Below are positions 1 through 8,820 of a DNA stretch of 64,000 bases, piece by piece. A model generated the notes under the pieces. It was not told where the DNA came from. It worked only from the letters and a program-made list of their open reading frames with translations, and did not search any database. The position numbers and the translations under genes are program-made. Each line of letters opens with the position of its first letter. Within the stretch, counting starts at the first letter, position 1. The DNA comes from Flavobacterium tyrosinilyticum (GTDB taxonomy: Bacteria > Bacteroidota > Bacteroidia > Flavobacteriales > Flavobacteriaceae): the NCBI RefSeq assembly GCF_023656565.1, contig NZ_JAMOKG010000001.1:688456-752455 (forward strand). The letters are read 5' to 3'.

Positions 1-55
1 GTAAATCATTAAAAACAAATTTCTTAACCCTTATTTTAAGATTCTTTTATTTTTG

Positions 56-87
56 TTTGATTTTTTTGTTTTTTTAATCTAATTTTG
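56..87 (+). promoter_or_regulatory. rpsO promoter
   Basis: A Bacteroidota-type promoter is visible: TTTG at 56-59, a 20-nt spacer, then TAATTTTG at 80-87 (fits TAnnTTTG), followed by GCACCCG. The rpsO start codon is about 57 nt downstream. The assignment rests on match to the known consensus only. Confidence 0.6.
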
Positions 88-144
88 CACCCGTCTTACA
101 AAAGTTGTATTGACATACATAAAAATCATTAAAACAATATTGGA

Positions 145-411
145 ATGTATTTAACTAAAGAAAAGAAAGAAGAAATCTTCGCACAACACGGTGATGCAAA
201 AAACACTGGTAAAGCTGAAGGTCAAATCGCGTTGTTCACTTACAGAATCTCTCACTTAACTGAACACTTGAAAAAAAATCGTCACGATTACAACACTGAG
301 CGTTCACTTGTACTATTAGTAGGTAAAAGAAGAGCTTTGTTGGACTACTTGAAAAAGAAAGATATCAACAGATATCGTGAGATTATCAAAGTATTGAATA
401 TCAGAAAATAA
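145..411 (+). CDS. rpsO: 30S ribosomal protein S15
   Basis: An 88-residue protein of the normal S15 length. It binds 16S rRNA in the central domain and helps assemble the platform of the small ribosomal subunit. The central segment with TGKAEGQIALFTYRI and HLKKNRHDYNTERSL is the conserved S15 core, and the C-terminus is basic (KKKDINRYREIIKVLNIRK). It starts at the first ATG after a well-placed promoter and is followed by its own hairpin terminator. pnp follows in the same direction, an order also seen in many other bacteria, where the two can be co-transcribed. Call is secure. Confidence 0.98.
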   Translation: MYLTKEKKEEIFAQHGDAKNTGKAEGQIALFTYRISHLTEHLKKNRHDYNTERSLVLLVGKRRALLDYLKKKDINRYREIIKVLNIRK

Positions 412-420
412 TCAATATAG

Positions 421-448
421 AAAAGAGGTGCGAAAGTGCCTCTTTTTG
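421..448 (+). terminator. rpsO terminator
   Basis: An 8-bp stem (AAAAGAGG with CCTCTTTT) encloses TGCGAAAGTG and runs into T-rich DNA 10 nt after the rpsO stop. It probably separates rpsO from pnp at least in part. Confidence 0.75.
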
Positions 449-508
449 TTTTTACATTATAGCTATTTATAATAAGCATATTACAAGAAAAAAAGTTTGG
501 TTTTTCAT

Positions 509-564
509 TGGGTTTTAGATAACAACAACTACACACAACAACACTACAACACAACTAAAACCCA
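509..564 (+). promoter_or_regulatory. Stem-loop in the pnp leader
   Basis: A perfect 10-bp stem (TGGGTTTTAG at 509-518 with CTAAAACCCA at 555-564) encloses a 36-nt loop made only of A, C and T, with no G at all. It ends 26 nt before the pnp start codon. In enteric bacteria PNPase controls its own mRNA through a structured leader, so an analogous role is possible. That role is inference; the stem and the G-free loop are directly visible. Confidence 0.45.
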
Positions 565-590
565 TTGTATAATCAATAAGGAAAAAATTT

Positions 591-2726
591 ATGATTCCAC
601 AATTATTTGTAGAAAAGATCGATTTAGGTGATGGCAGAAGCATCACAATCGAGACAGGACGTTTAGCGAAACAAGCTGACGGTTCTGTAGTAGTAAGAAT
701 GGGCGACACTATGATTCTTGCAACAGCAGTTTCAGCTCGCACATCAAACCCAGGCGTTGATTTTTTACCGTTAACGGTAGATTACCGCGAAAAATTTGCA
801 GCAGCAGGTCGTTTCCCAGGAGGTTTCTTTAAAAGAGAAGCACGTCCAAGCGACAGCGAAGTATTGACAATGAGATTAGTTGACCGTGTATTGCGTCCGC
901 TTTTCCCAGACGATTACCATGCTGAAACACAAGTTATGATTCAATTAATGTCTCACGACGAAGAAGTTATGCCAGATGCTTTAGCTGGTTTAGCTGCTTC
1001 TGCGGCATTAGCTGTATCAGACATTCCTTTTTATAACTTAATTTCTGAAGTTCGTGTTGCACGTATCGACGGAAAATTAGTAATCAACCCAAGCAGAGAA
1101 GAATTAGAAAAATCTGATATCGATATGATGATTGGAGCTTCTATGGATTCTGTAGCAATGGTTGAAGGTGAGATGAAAGAAATCTCAGAAGCTGAAATGA
1201 TCGAAGCTATTAAGTTTGCTCACGAAGCTATCAAAGTTCAAATTCAAGCTCAATATCGTTTACAAGAAGCTTTTGGTAAAAAAGAAATTCGTACTTACGA
1301 AGGAGAGAGAGAAAACGAAGAAATTTACGCAAAAGTAAAAGCTGCAGCATACGATAAAATCTATGCTATTGCAAAAGTTGGCTCAGCTAAACACGAAAGA
1401 GGTGCTGCATTTGCTGAAGTAAAAGAAGAAGTTAAAGCTTTATTTACTGAAGAAGAATTAGCAGCTGACGGTGATTTAGTTTCAAAATATTTCTACAAAA
1501 CAAACAAAGAAGCTGTTCGTAATGTAGTTTTAGAATTAGGTGTACGTTTAGATGGTAGAAAAACTACAGATATCAGACCAATCTGGTGTGAAACTGATTA
1601 TTTACCAAGAGTTCACGGATCTTCTTTATTTACACGTGGAGAAACTCAAGCTTTGGCTACTGTAACTTTAGGAACTTCTAGAGAAGCAAACCAAATCGAT
1701 TCTCCATCTGAACAAGGTGAAGAGAAATTCTACTTACACTATAACTTCCCTCCTTTCTCAACTGGTGAAGCAAAACCATTAAGAGGAACTTCAAGAAGAG
1801 AAGTTGGTCACGGTAACTTGGCTCAAAGAGCTTTAAAAAATATGATTCCTGCTGATTGTCCTTATACAATTCGTGTTGTTTCTGAGGTTTTAGAATCTAA
1901 TGGTTCTTCTTCTATGGCAACAGTTTGTGCTGGAACAATGGCTTTGATGGATGCTGGAGTTCAGATGGTAAAACCAGTTTCTGGTATTGCTATGGGATTA
2001 ATTACTGACGGTGAGAAATTTGCTGTATTGTCTGACATCTTAGGAGACGAAGATCACTTAGGAGATATGGACTTTAAAGTAACTGGAACTGCTGACGGTA
2101 TTACAGCTTGTCAAATGGACATCAAAATTGATGGTTTACGTTATGATATTATGGAGCAAGCTTTGGCTCAGGCTCGTGATGGACGTTTACACATTTTAGG
2201 AAAACTAACTGAAACAATCGCTGCACCAAGAGCTGACGTAAAAGCTCATGCGCCAAAAATCATTACCAGAACTATTCCTGGAAACTTTATTGGAGCTTTA
2301 ATTGGACCTGGTGGAAAAGTAATTCAAGAATTACAAAAAGCTACTGGAACAACTATCGTTATTAATGAAGTTGACGAACAAGGTGTTATCGAGATTTTAG
2401 GTACAGATCCTGCTGGAATTGAAACGGTATTAGCAAAAATTGCTTCTATCACTTTCAAACCAGTATTAGGAGAAGCTTACGAAGTTAAAGTAATTAAAAT
2501 GCTTGATTTTGGAGCTGTTGTAGAATATACTGCTGCACCAGGAAACGAAGTTTTACTTCACGTTTCTGAACTAGCTTGGGAGCGTACAGAAAATGTTGCT
2601 GACGTAGTTAAAATGGGAGATGTTTTCCAAGTAAAATACTTAGGAGTTGACCCTAAAACTAAAAAAGAAAAAGTGTCTAAAAAAGCACTTGTTCCAAGAC
2701 CTCCACGTGAGGAGAAAAAAGAGTAA
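591..2726 (+). CDS. pnp: Polyribonucleotide nucleotidyltransferase (PNPase)
   Basis: A 711-residue protein with the full PNPase layout: a first RNase PH domain in the N-terminal part, an all-helical linker (about 145-310), a second RNase PH domain (about 315-540), a KH domain with the GxxG loop IGPGGK, and a C-terminal S1 domain (about 620-695) ending in a basic tail. It degrades RNA phosphorolytically from the 3' end, and can also add tails, in the cytoplasm. Length matches the family. The gene follows rpsO after a hairpin terminator and a 140-nt leader with a prominent stem-loop. A strong bidirectional-looking hairpin follows the stop. Confidence 0.98.
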   Translation: MIPQLFVEKIDLGDGRSITIETGRLAKQADGSVVVRMGDTMILATAVSARTSNPGVDFLPLTVDYREKFAAAGRFPGGFFKREARPSDSEVLTMRLVDRVLRPLFPDDYHAETQVMIQLMSHDEEVMPDALAGLAASAALAVSDIPFYNLISEVRVARIDGKLVINPSREELEKSDIDMMIGASMDSVAMVEGEMKEISEAEMIEAIKFAHEAIKVQIQAQYRLQEAFGKKEIRTYEGERENEEIYAKVKAAAYDKIYAIAKVGSAKHERGAAFAEVKEEVKALFTEEELAADGDLVSKYFYKTNKEAVRNVVLELGVRLDGRKTTDIRPIWCETDYLPRVHGSSLFTRGETQALATVTLGTSREANQIDSPSEQGEEKFYLHYNFPPFSTGEAKPLRGTSRREVGHGNLAQRALKNMIPADCPYTIRVVSEVLESNGSSSMATVCAGTMALMDAGVQMVKPVSGIAMGLITDGEKFAVLSDILGDEDHLGDMDFKVTGTADGITACQMDIKIDGLRYDIMEQALAQARDGRLHILGKLTETIAAPRADVKAHAPKIITRTIPGNFIGALIGPGGKVIQELQKATGTTIVINEVDEQGVIEILGTDPAGIETVLAKIASITFKPVLGEAYEVKVIKMLDFGAVVEYTAAPGNEVLLHVSELAWERTENVADVVKMGDVFQVKYLGVDPKTKKEKVSKKALVPRPPREEKKE

Positions 2727-2760
2727 TCAGATCTTAGTTTACTAAAGGTTTATTCATAGA

Positions 2761-2800
2761 AAACCCCAATTCTTAATCGAATTGGGGTTTTTCAGTTTTT
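2761..2800. repeat. 40-bp direct repeat copy 1, containing the pnp terminator
   Basis: This 40-bp segment holds a 13-bp hairpin (AAACCCCAATTCG-type arms around a TTAA-like centre) followed by TTTTTCAGTTTTT. An identical 40-bp copy lies at 4968-5007. Here it lies just after pnp, and its last two bases form part of the stop codon of the convergent desaturase gene, so it can end transcription from both sides. Confidence 0.9.
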
Positions 2801-3884
2801 ATTTTGTCTCCACTACAGGATTTCCCATTTTATGCAAATGAACAAAATGTGAAAACATCATTTCAAACAATGTTTTATGATGATAAGGCTGCCTATACTC
2901 TTTTGTTGTTTTTTTAATTATTTCATTTATTTCACTATAATTAGTATGACAGATATTAGGAAAAAGATGATGAGCAGCATGACAATTGGAACCCCCACTT
3001 AAAAATCTTGCCCAACCTTTATCTGCATCCCAATCGCAACTAGTGTAAAGCTGATGAACCGCCCAAGTGTGTTCTAAAAACTCTCCCTCGGGCTGCGGAT
3101 AATCTGCGCCATCAAAAAAATGGGTCCCAACAAGCATGATAATAAATACCATTGATGTAAATGCACTGGCGGTAAGATAACTCAAAACCACAAATCTCCA
3201 TGAAAAATCAGAATACAGTAATGGAAGAACCAGCACCAAAGAAAAATAAAATATTTTATACAATACAAATCTAAAATATAACGCCGCTTTAGGAACACCC
3301 CTTTTCATCCAGTTGTAGTCTTCTGAAAATAAATATACCCAATCACTCATAAAAACAGAGTGCAGTAAAGTAAACATATAAACAAATGGCGCGTAATATG
3401 CCTGATATTTATGCTTCGGTTTCCAAGGATGCGTTGGGCTTAATCTCAAAAAAGGGTTTTTATCTATATCAATATCACTTCCTTCTACATTTGCATATAA
3501 ATGGTGTGATCGAATATGTCTTAATCCCCAAAGCATCGGGTCAATTCCTACCGTAAGAAAACTAAAAAAATGCAAAACGGAATTTGCCTTTTTATTTTGG
3601 AATGCCGTATTGTGCGAAGCATCATGCCCAAAACTAAATCCTATTAACAATCCTGATAATTGAAAAACAACATATAATACCCAAAAGTTTATTTTAGTGA
3701 TGGACTCCAAAAAAAGCAACGAATAAGACAAATAACAAACGAATGTCCAAAACAAACCTTTAAACCAAAACTGAGCATCTCCATAAGAAATAGTTTTATC
3801 CTGAAGCTTCTCCTGTACTCTTTTCTTTAAAACAGAAAAGAAAAGTTTTTCGTCTTCTGATTTATTAAAATATTTAGCTTTCAT
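2799..3884 (-). CDS. Membrane fatty acid desaturase
   Basis: A 361-residue integral membrane protein with the three histidine clusters of di-iron acyl desaturases: HDASH (87-91), HIRSHH (123-128) and HAAHH (302-306). Hydrophobic segments at about 44-60, 66-86, 165-182, 205-224 and 230-255 are the likely membrane spans, with the His boxes facing the cytoplasm. The HxxxH, HxxxHH, HxxHH spacing is that of the linoleoyl-CoA/delta-5/6-like desaturase group; the exact bond position cannot be read from sequence. It would introduce a double bond into membrane acyl chains. It is divergent from an HTH regulator gene and probably controlled by it. The start gives a 28-nt gap to a good promoter. Confidence 0.9.
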   Translation of the reverse strand: MKAKYFNKSEDEKLFFSVLKKRVQEKLQDKTISYGDAQFWFKGLFWTFVCYLSYSLLFLESITKINFWVLYVVFQLSGLLIGFSFGHDASHNTAFQNKKANSVLHFFSFLTVGIDPMLWGLRHIRSHHLYANVEGSDIDIDKNPFLRLSPTHPWKPKHKYQAYYAPFVYMFTLLHSVFMSDWVYLFSEDYNWMKRGVPKAALYFRFVLYKIFYFSLVLVLPLLYSDFSWRFVVLSYLTASAFTSMVFIIMLVGTHFFDGADYPQPEGEFLEHTWAVHQLYTSCDWDADKGWARFLSGGSNCHAAHHLFPNICHTNYSEINEIIKKTTKEYRQPYHHKTLFEMMFSHFVHLHKMGNPVVETK

Positions 3885-3912
3885 AAAATTTTATTTTTTT
3901 TTAATTACAGAA

Positions 3913-3940
3913 CAAACGTATTGCATTTATCGCATATCAA
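3913..3940 (-). promoter_or_regulatory. Desaturase promoter with operator-like spacer
   Basis: On the minus strand TTG (3938-3940), a 17-nt spacer and TACGTTTG (3913-3920) match the Bacteroidota consensus exactly. The spacer contains the operator-like site at 3921-3935, so a bound protein there would block this promoter. The desaturase start lies about 28 nt downstream. Confidence 0.65.
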
Positions 3941-3987
3941 TTTGTGTAAACTAATAAATCATTTTTATACATTTGCGATTATCGCAA
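3921..3987. promoter_or_regulatory. Paired operator-like sites between desaturase and regulator
   Basis: Two related 15-mers lie 52 bp apart, about five helical turns: TTGCATTTATCGCAT (3921-3935) and TTGCGATTATCGCAA (3973-3987). The second is a perfect 7-bp palindrome around one base. Site 1 fills the spacer of the desaturase promoter. Site 2 overlaps the -7 box and start region of the regulator gene. The layout fits control of both genes by the neighbouring HTH protein, which is inference. Confidence 0.55.
3942..3975 (+). promoter_or_regulatory. Promoter of the HTH regulator gene
   Basis: TTG (3942-3944), a 23-nt spacer and TACATTTG (3968-3975) fit the consensus at the long end of the allowed spacing. 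The gene's ATG is only 15 nt further on, so the leader is very short. The palindrome at 3973-3987 covers the -7 end and the expected transcription start. Confidence 0.5.
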
Positions 3988-3990
3988 AAT

Positions 3991-4953
3991 ATGAAATCGC
4001 AAGAATTATTTTTAAAAGCAATTAGACAAAAAATACCTAAATCAGTTTCTTTAATAGAGGAAATTGCAGGCATTTTACAAATTAGCTACGATGCTTCACA
4101 CCGAAGAGTTTCGGGAAAAAGCAAATTCTCTATAGATGAAACAGTTACACTGGCAGGCTATTTCAACATTTCGTTAGATAACTTATTTTCAAATAAGGAA
4201 AAGGTGGTGGTTGAAAAAACAATTGAGATTGAAAACTTAAAGGACATGCTTCAATATTTCAAAACATCATCTGAAAATATAGCAACCTTAATAAAAAACA
4301 AGAAAACAACACTTTTTTATTCCGCAAAAGATATTCCTCTGTTTTATTTTATGGATGGTACAATTCTATCTAAATTTAAAGCTTTTGTATGGCTGAATCT
4401 ATTAAATTCAAATCAGAAAAAAGTTGCTTTTGAAAATTTTGTAGTCGATGAATCGTTTACTGAGTACATGCAGAAATTAAAAGAAATATATGAGAATACT
4501 TCTGTCAACGAAGTATGGAATGATACTACCATAAACAGCAGCTTACAGCAAATTTTATATTTTTATGAAGCTGGCCTTTTAAATTTAAAAAGTGCCAATG
4601 CCCTTTGTTTAGATTTAAAACGGATTGTAAACCTAATAAAATCAAAGTGCAACGATACTAATAATAAGTTTTCCATTTATTATAATGAACTCATATTATT
4701 AAACAACAATATGCTTATAGAAACAGAAGACAAGCTTACGATGTTTGTACCCTATACTCTTTTGGGATATTTTATAACCGACAATAAAGAAAGTTGTAAA
4801 AATGTTCATCAATTTTTTAAGCAGCAAATCACGAACTCTATACCTTTGGGTCAATCTGGCATTAAAGAACAAAATCTTTTCTTTAATCGAGCCATTCGAA
4901 AAATTGATTATTATATTGAAAAAATTAATTCACAAGTAGATTTATTTTTTTGA
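3991..4953 (+). CDS. HTH transcriptional regulator next to the desaturase
   Basis: A 320-residue soluble protein. Residues about 15-65 form an XRE-like helix-turn-helix (IEEIAGILQISYDASHRRVSG, then a segment ending in FNISLDNLF). The remaining 250 residues are mostly helical and match no family I recognise; they could be a ligand-sensing or dimer domain. A TTG start 18 nt upstream would also be in frame, but it lies inside the promoter and operator, so ATG at 3991 is chosen. It is divergent from the desaturase gene, with a shared palindromic operator, so it probably regulates the desaturase and itself. A lipid or temperature signal is possible but unproven. Confidence 0.75.
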   Translation: MKSQELFLKAIRQKIPKSVSLIEEIAGILQISYDASHRRVSGKSKFSIDETVTLAGYFNISLDNLFSNKEKVVVEKTIEIENLKDMLQYFKTSSENIATLIKNKKTTLFYSAKDIPLFYFMDGTILSKFKAFVWLNLLNSNQKKVAFENFVVDESFTEYMQKLKEIYENTSVNEVWNDTTINSSLQQILYFYEAGLLNLKSANALCLDLKRIVNLIKSKCNDTNNKFSIYYNELILLNNNMLIETEDKLTMFVPYTLLGYFITDNKESCKNVHQFFKQQITNSIPLGQSGIKEQNLFFNRAIRKIDYYIEKINSQVDLFF

Positions 4954-4967
4954 AAGAAAATATTAGA

Positions 4968-5007
4968 AACCCCAATTCTTAATCGAATTGGGGTTTTTCA
5001 GTTTTTG
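4968..5007. repeat. 40-bp direct repeat copy 2, terminator of the regulator gene
   Basis: This is identical in all 40 bases to 2761-2800, hairpin and T-rich tail included. It starts 15 nt after the stop of the HTH gene and would terminate it. With copy 1 it brackets the desaturase/regulator pair, so the distance from repeat to repeat is 2207 bp. Confidence 0.9.
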
Positions 5008-5211
5008 AACTATTTGTACCTTTTTGCTATCCTTCTACAAATCAGGCTTATTCTTCATAAAAATCAAAAAACACATCAATACAACATCATTTTTCGAATA
5101 TTTTTAATAAAAATTCCAAATTTTAATAGTCTAACAATGCCTTTCACTAGCCTGTAGCGTGATTTTATAACAATTTAACAAATTAGCGTTTTATTTGTAA
5201 CCTTTTTTTTA

Positions 5212-5219
5212 TACTTTTG
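5212..5219 (+). promoter_or_regulatory. Likely -7 element upstream of the receptor locus
   Basis: TACTTTTG fits TAnnTTTG and lies 37 nt before the TTG start of the first gene. No TTG is found at normal -33 spacing; instead GTAACC occurs at 5197-5202. The rest of 5008-5256 is AT-rich with no other feature I can name. Confidence 0.4.
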
Positions 5220-5256
5220 AAATCTTCCAAAAACAACTAATAAACCATTAAATCCT

Positions 5257-6003
5257 TTGAAAAATTACCAAAAAAAAATCGTTTTTCTCATTTTATTTGA
5301 ATTATTATTAAACATTCATACTATCCAGAGTCAAACTAGCAATGACGTAAAAACTTACAATTGGTTTGACACTACAGTTGGCAAAGACAATCTGGATATT
5401 AACAATGGGGTACCACACACAAATCCTTACAGAACTTTAAGAAATGACATTCATTTGTATTTAGTAGATAAATACGAATTAGGAAAAGCTATCTACGAAA
5501 ACCAAGCTTATTATGATGTTAAACTTAAATACGACATCTATCGCGACATATTGGTCTTAAATCCAGCTGGAGGTTCAGAAAATGTCGGTATAAGTTTAAT
5601 TCAGAATAAAGTCAGTTCGTTTTCGATCCAAGATAAGAACTTTATCAAAAGAGAAAGAGCAACCGAAGACATACCTGAATTTACAACAGGCTACTACGAA
5701 GAAAGCAAGGTTGCACCAGAATTAATTTTGTATATCAGACATCACAAAGACATGCAAAAAACAATTTCTGATAACAGCATCTATTATGTATTCAAAGAAA
5801 ACAATTCTTATTTTATCGATTTAAAAGGCAAAATTTATTTAATAAAAAGCAAAGGCGACCTTGTTAAATTATTCCCAGAACAAAAAAAACAAATCAATGG
5901 GTTTTATTTATTGAACAGAGAACTAAGAAAATCCGATTTAGATCAATTCATGAAAAATTTGATGAAATACACTTTTAACTCTCTTTCAATATCAAGCAAA
6001 TAA
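5257..6003 (+). CDS. Secreted protein of unknown function, first gene of the receptor locus
   Basis: A 248-residue protein that I do not recognise. A TTG start gives a normal signal peptide (KKIVFLILFELLLN, then cleavage after TIQSQ); the next Met is far inside the protein, so TTG is the best choice. The mature part alternates polar and aromatic residues (YYDVKLKYDIYRDILVLN, GYYEESKVAPELILYIRHH) and looks beta-rich, with no Cys and no lipobox, so it is probably periplasmic. Five bases separate it from the TonB-dependent receptor gene, so the two are co-transcribed and it is probably a periplasmic partner of that receptor. Confidence 0.75.
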   Translation: MKNYQKKIVFLILFELLLNIHTIQSQTSNDVKTYNWFDTTVGKDNLDINNGVPHTNPYRTLRNDIHLYLVDKYELGKAIYENQAYYDVKLKYDIYRDILVLNPAGGSENVGISLIQNKVSSFSIQDKNFIKRERATEDIPEFTTGYYEESKVAPELILYIRHHKDMQKTISDNSIYYVFKENNSYFIDLKGKIYLIKSKGDLVKLFPEQKKQINGFYLLNRELRKSDLDQFMKNLMKYTFNSLSISSK

Positions 6004-6008
6004 AACAA

Positions 6009-8792
6009 ATGAAAAAAATTTTACTCTCCTTACTTATCTTCTTCTCTTTTCAATTGTCTTTTGCGCAAAATTCTAATGAGAAGTTATCGATTACTTTAAA
6101 AGATGAAACTTTAGAAAACACTATAAAACGTATTGAATCATCGACATCTTATAAATTTTATTTTGATTCGGCTTGGTTAAATTCTAACAAAACACTTATT
6201 TCTGGCACTTTTAATAATGTTAGTATTGATGAATTTATGTCTGCTGTTTTAAATAAAACAGACTTAAATTATGTTGTTATCAAGAATAAAGTGATCTTGA
6301 CGCTTAACAGCACAATATATAGTACTTTACCATCCAATTATTTCCCAGACGAACCACTTCAAACAAACAGCCAAGGAAATGATCAAAATGACAATCCTGT
6401 TTTTTATCAGCAATATGACTCAACTAGTAGCTATAGTGTAAGCAAAAAGAGTTCTATTGTATTTATAGGCAAAGAAAATAAGGACACAACAAAGAAAACA
6501 TTTACAGTTACTGGAACCGTTAAAAATGAAGAAAACGGAAAACCAGAAGCCAATATTTATATTAAGGTAAAAAATAAAAACATAAGCACATCTAGTGATC
6601 TTGACGGAAATTATACTTTACAATTACCAAGAGGAATTAACATAGTCGAAATAAAGTCACTTAGCCACAAAGAGGTTACAAAGACTTTAGTCGTATACGA
6701 TGATGGCCAATTTGATATAGAACTTAACGAAAAATCGAATCAATTGGACGAAGTAGTCATTAAAAAGAAAGGACAAAGAGCAACAGAAACAGTTGTATCT
6801 GGTTTGGTTTCTATTGACATTGAAAACATAAAAAATGTCCCTCTTATTCTTGGAGAAAGAGATATTTTTAAAGTTGCTACTACTTTCCCAGGTATAAAAA
6901 CTACGGGTGAAGGATCTGCAGGATTTAACGTGCGTGGAGGAAAAGAAGATCAGAACTTAATTCTTTTGGATAATGCAGTTGTGTATAATCCGCAGCACTT
7001 TTTAGGTTTTTTCTCTGCTGTTAATCCTTATACAACAAAAAAGGCAGACATCTACAAAGGAAGCATTCCTGCCGATTTTGGAGGAAGATTATCATCTGTA
7101 TTTGACATCGCAACAAAAAACGGAAATAAAGAGAAAATTTCTGGAGAAGGTGCTATAGGGCCAATTACTTCGAACCTTACATTAAGCGTACCTCTTGAAA
7201 AAAATAAATCAAGCATAATTGTTGGAGGTCGTGCAACTTATTCTGATTGGATTTTAAAACAATTGGATGACGAAAGACTTAAAAATAGCGAGGCTGGATT
7301 TTATGATGGAATTTTAAAATACCAAAATAACATCAACAGTAAGAATGCAATTGAAGCAATGGCATATTACAGTAATGACCGTTTTAGATTGAGTTCAGAT
7401 TCATTATACAAATACAGCAACCGATTATTCTCTGCAAAATGGGATCATACTTTTAACGACAAAAACAAAGGAGCTCTTATTTTAACGAATAGCGAATACA
7501 AATTCAATATAGATTATCATTCTGACGATATTAATTCTTTTGATTTCGGATATAAAATAAACGAAACTCAACTACAATTAAAGATGAATTATAAGTTGAA
7601 TGAAAAACACAATTTTTCTTATGGTGTAGCTAGTAAATTATATAATATTTCACCAGGTTACCAGCATCCGACAAACCCTAATGCAACTTTAGTTCCGACT
7701 GATATTAACAAAGAAAAAGGATTAGAATCGGCAATTTATCTAGCAGACAACTATAAAGTAAGTGACAAATTATTAATTGATCTTGGTTTAAGATATTCTT
7801 TATACGCATCATTAGGACCTGCCGATGTCAATACTTATGAAAGTGGCAAACCGATCAGCGATGCTACAATTATAGACACAAAGCACTACAACAATAATGA
7901 AGTTGTAACAACTTATGGAGGTCTAGAACCAAGAATAGCAGCACGTTATTTCTTTACAGAAGATTTTTCTATCAAAGCGGGTTATGACGTAACAAGGCAA
8001 TACATTCACCTTTTGTCTAGCAACACCACACAATCTCCTACTGACACTTGGAAATTATCTGATGCAAACGTAAAACCACAAAGCGCACAACAAGCCTCTT
8101 TAGGATTGTTTAAAAACTTTGGAGATGACGAATACGAAGTTAGTTTGGAAGGTTACTACAAGAAATCTAAAAACATTTTAGACTATAAAGTTGGTGCGCA
8201 ATTATTGCTAAATGAAAATGTAGAAACAGAACTTTTACAAGGTGAAGGAAAAGCTTATGGTGTAGAGTTTTTAATTAAAAAACAAGTTGGTAAATTAAAT
8301 GGATGGTTAGGATACTCTTATTCAAGATCATTGATTAAATTAGATGGCGAGTTTAATGAGGAAATTGTGAACAATGGTAAATTCTTCGCTTCTAATTTTG
8401 ATAAGCCACATGATTTAAGCGCTGTTTTAAATTACAAATTCACAAAACGCTATAGTCTGTCAACAAACTTTATATACCAAACAGGAAGACCAATTACCTA
8501 CCCTATCGGAACTTATAATCTTGGAGGCGCACAATACACTTTATATAGTGATAGAAATGAATTTAGAATACCAGATTACATTCGTTTAGACATCGGTATC
8601 AACATTGAAGGGAATCATAAAATTAAAAAATTAGCGCATAGTTTCTGGAATATTTCTGTTTACAATGTATTAGGAAGAAATAATCCGTACTCGATATTTT
8701 TTGTAACAGATCCAAACGGAAAATTAAAGGGATACAAAACATCAATCTTCTCTATTCCGGTTCCAAGTATAACTTATAATTTTAAATTTTAA
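6009..8792 (+). CDS. TonB-dependent outer-membrane receptor with STN domain
   Basis: A 927-residue receptor. In order: signal peptide (1-20, ending SFAQ), an STN domain (about 25-97) of the kind that signals to anti-sigma factors, a linker, a carboxypeptidase-like regulatory domain (about 166-240), the LDEVVIKKKG segment, a plug (about 262-375, with FNVRGGKEDQNLILLDNAVVYNP), and a beta-barrel ending in the aromatic signature SITYNFKF. It imports an unknown substrate across the outer membrane using TonB energy. It is not of the SusC type with a SusD partner; a DUF4249 lipoprotein follows instead. The STN domain together with the sigma factor downstream suggests substrate-dependent signalling. 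Confidence 0.92.
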   Translation: MKKILLSLLIFFSFQLSFAQNSNEKLSITLKDETLENTIKRIESSTSYKFYFDSAWLNSNKTLISGTFNNVSIDEFMSAVLNKTDLNYVVIKNKVILTLNSTIYSTLPSNYFPDEPLQTNSQGNDQNDNPVFYQQYDSTSSYSVSKKSSIVFIGKENKDTTKKTFTVTGTVKNEENGKPEANIYIKVKNKNISTSSDLDGNYTLQLPRGINIVEIKSLSHKEVTKTLVVYDDGQFDIELNEKSNQLDEVVIKKKGQRATETVVSGLVSIDIENIKNVPLILGERDIFKVATTFPGIKTTGEGSAGFNVRGGKEDQNLILLDNAVVYNPQHFLGFFSAVNPYTTKKADIYKGSIPADFGGRLSSVFDIATKNGNKEKISGEGAIGPITSNLTLSVPLEKNKSSIIVGGRATYSDWILKQLDDERLKNSEAGFYDGILKYQNNINSKNAIEAMAYYSNDRFRLSSDSLYKYSNRLFSAKWDHTFNDKNKGALILTNSEYKFNIDYHSDDINSFDFGYKINETQLQLKMNYKLNEKHNFSYGVASKLYNISPGYQHPTNPNATLVPTDINKEKGLESAIYLADNYKVSDKLLIDLGLRYSLYASLGPADVNTYESGKPISDATIIDTKHYNNNEVVTTYGGLEPRIAARYFFTEDFSIKAGYDVTRQYIHLLSSNTTQSPTDTWKLSDANVKPQSAQQASLGLFKNFGDDEYEVSLEGYYKKSKNILDYKVGAQLLLNENVETELLQGEGKAYGVEFLIKKQVGKLNGWLGYSYSRSLIKLDGEFNEEIVNNGKFFASNFDKPHDLSAVLNYKFTKRYSLSTNFIYQTGRPITYPIGTYNLGGAQYTLYSDRNEFRIPDYIRLDIGINIEGNHKIKKLAHSFWNISVYNVLGRNNPYSIFFVTDPNGKLKGYKTSIFSIPVPSITYNFKF

Positions 8793-8820
8793 TCTTCCGT
8801 AAAGCAGAATTTAAAAAATC

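Noticed and set aside
3973..3990. TTG start that would lengthen the HTH regulator by six residues
   Set aside because: It lies in the promoter and palindromic operator; the ATG at 3991 is downstream of both.
2761..5007. Mobile element with integrase
   Set aside because: The two repeats look like ends, but the segment encodes no integrase or transposase, so it is reported only as a repeat-bracketed gene pair.
5130..5256. Riboswitch or ECF promoter before the receptor locus
   Set aside because: No recognisable aptamer; GTAACC is present but without a matching downstream element at the right distance.
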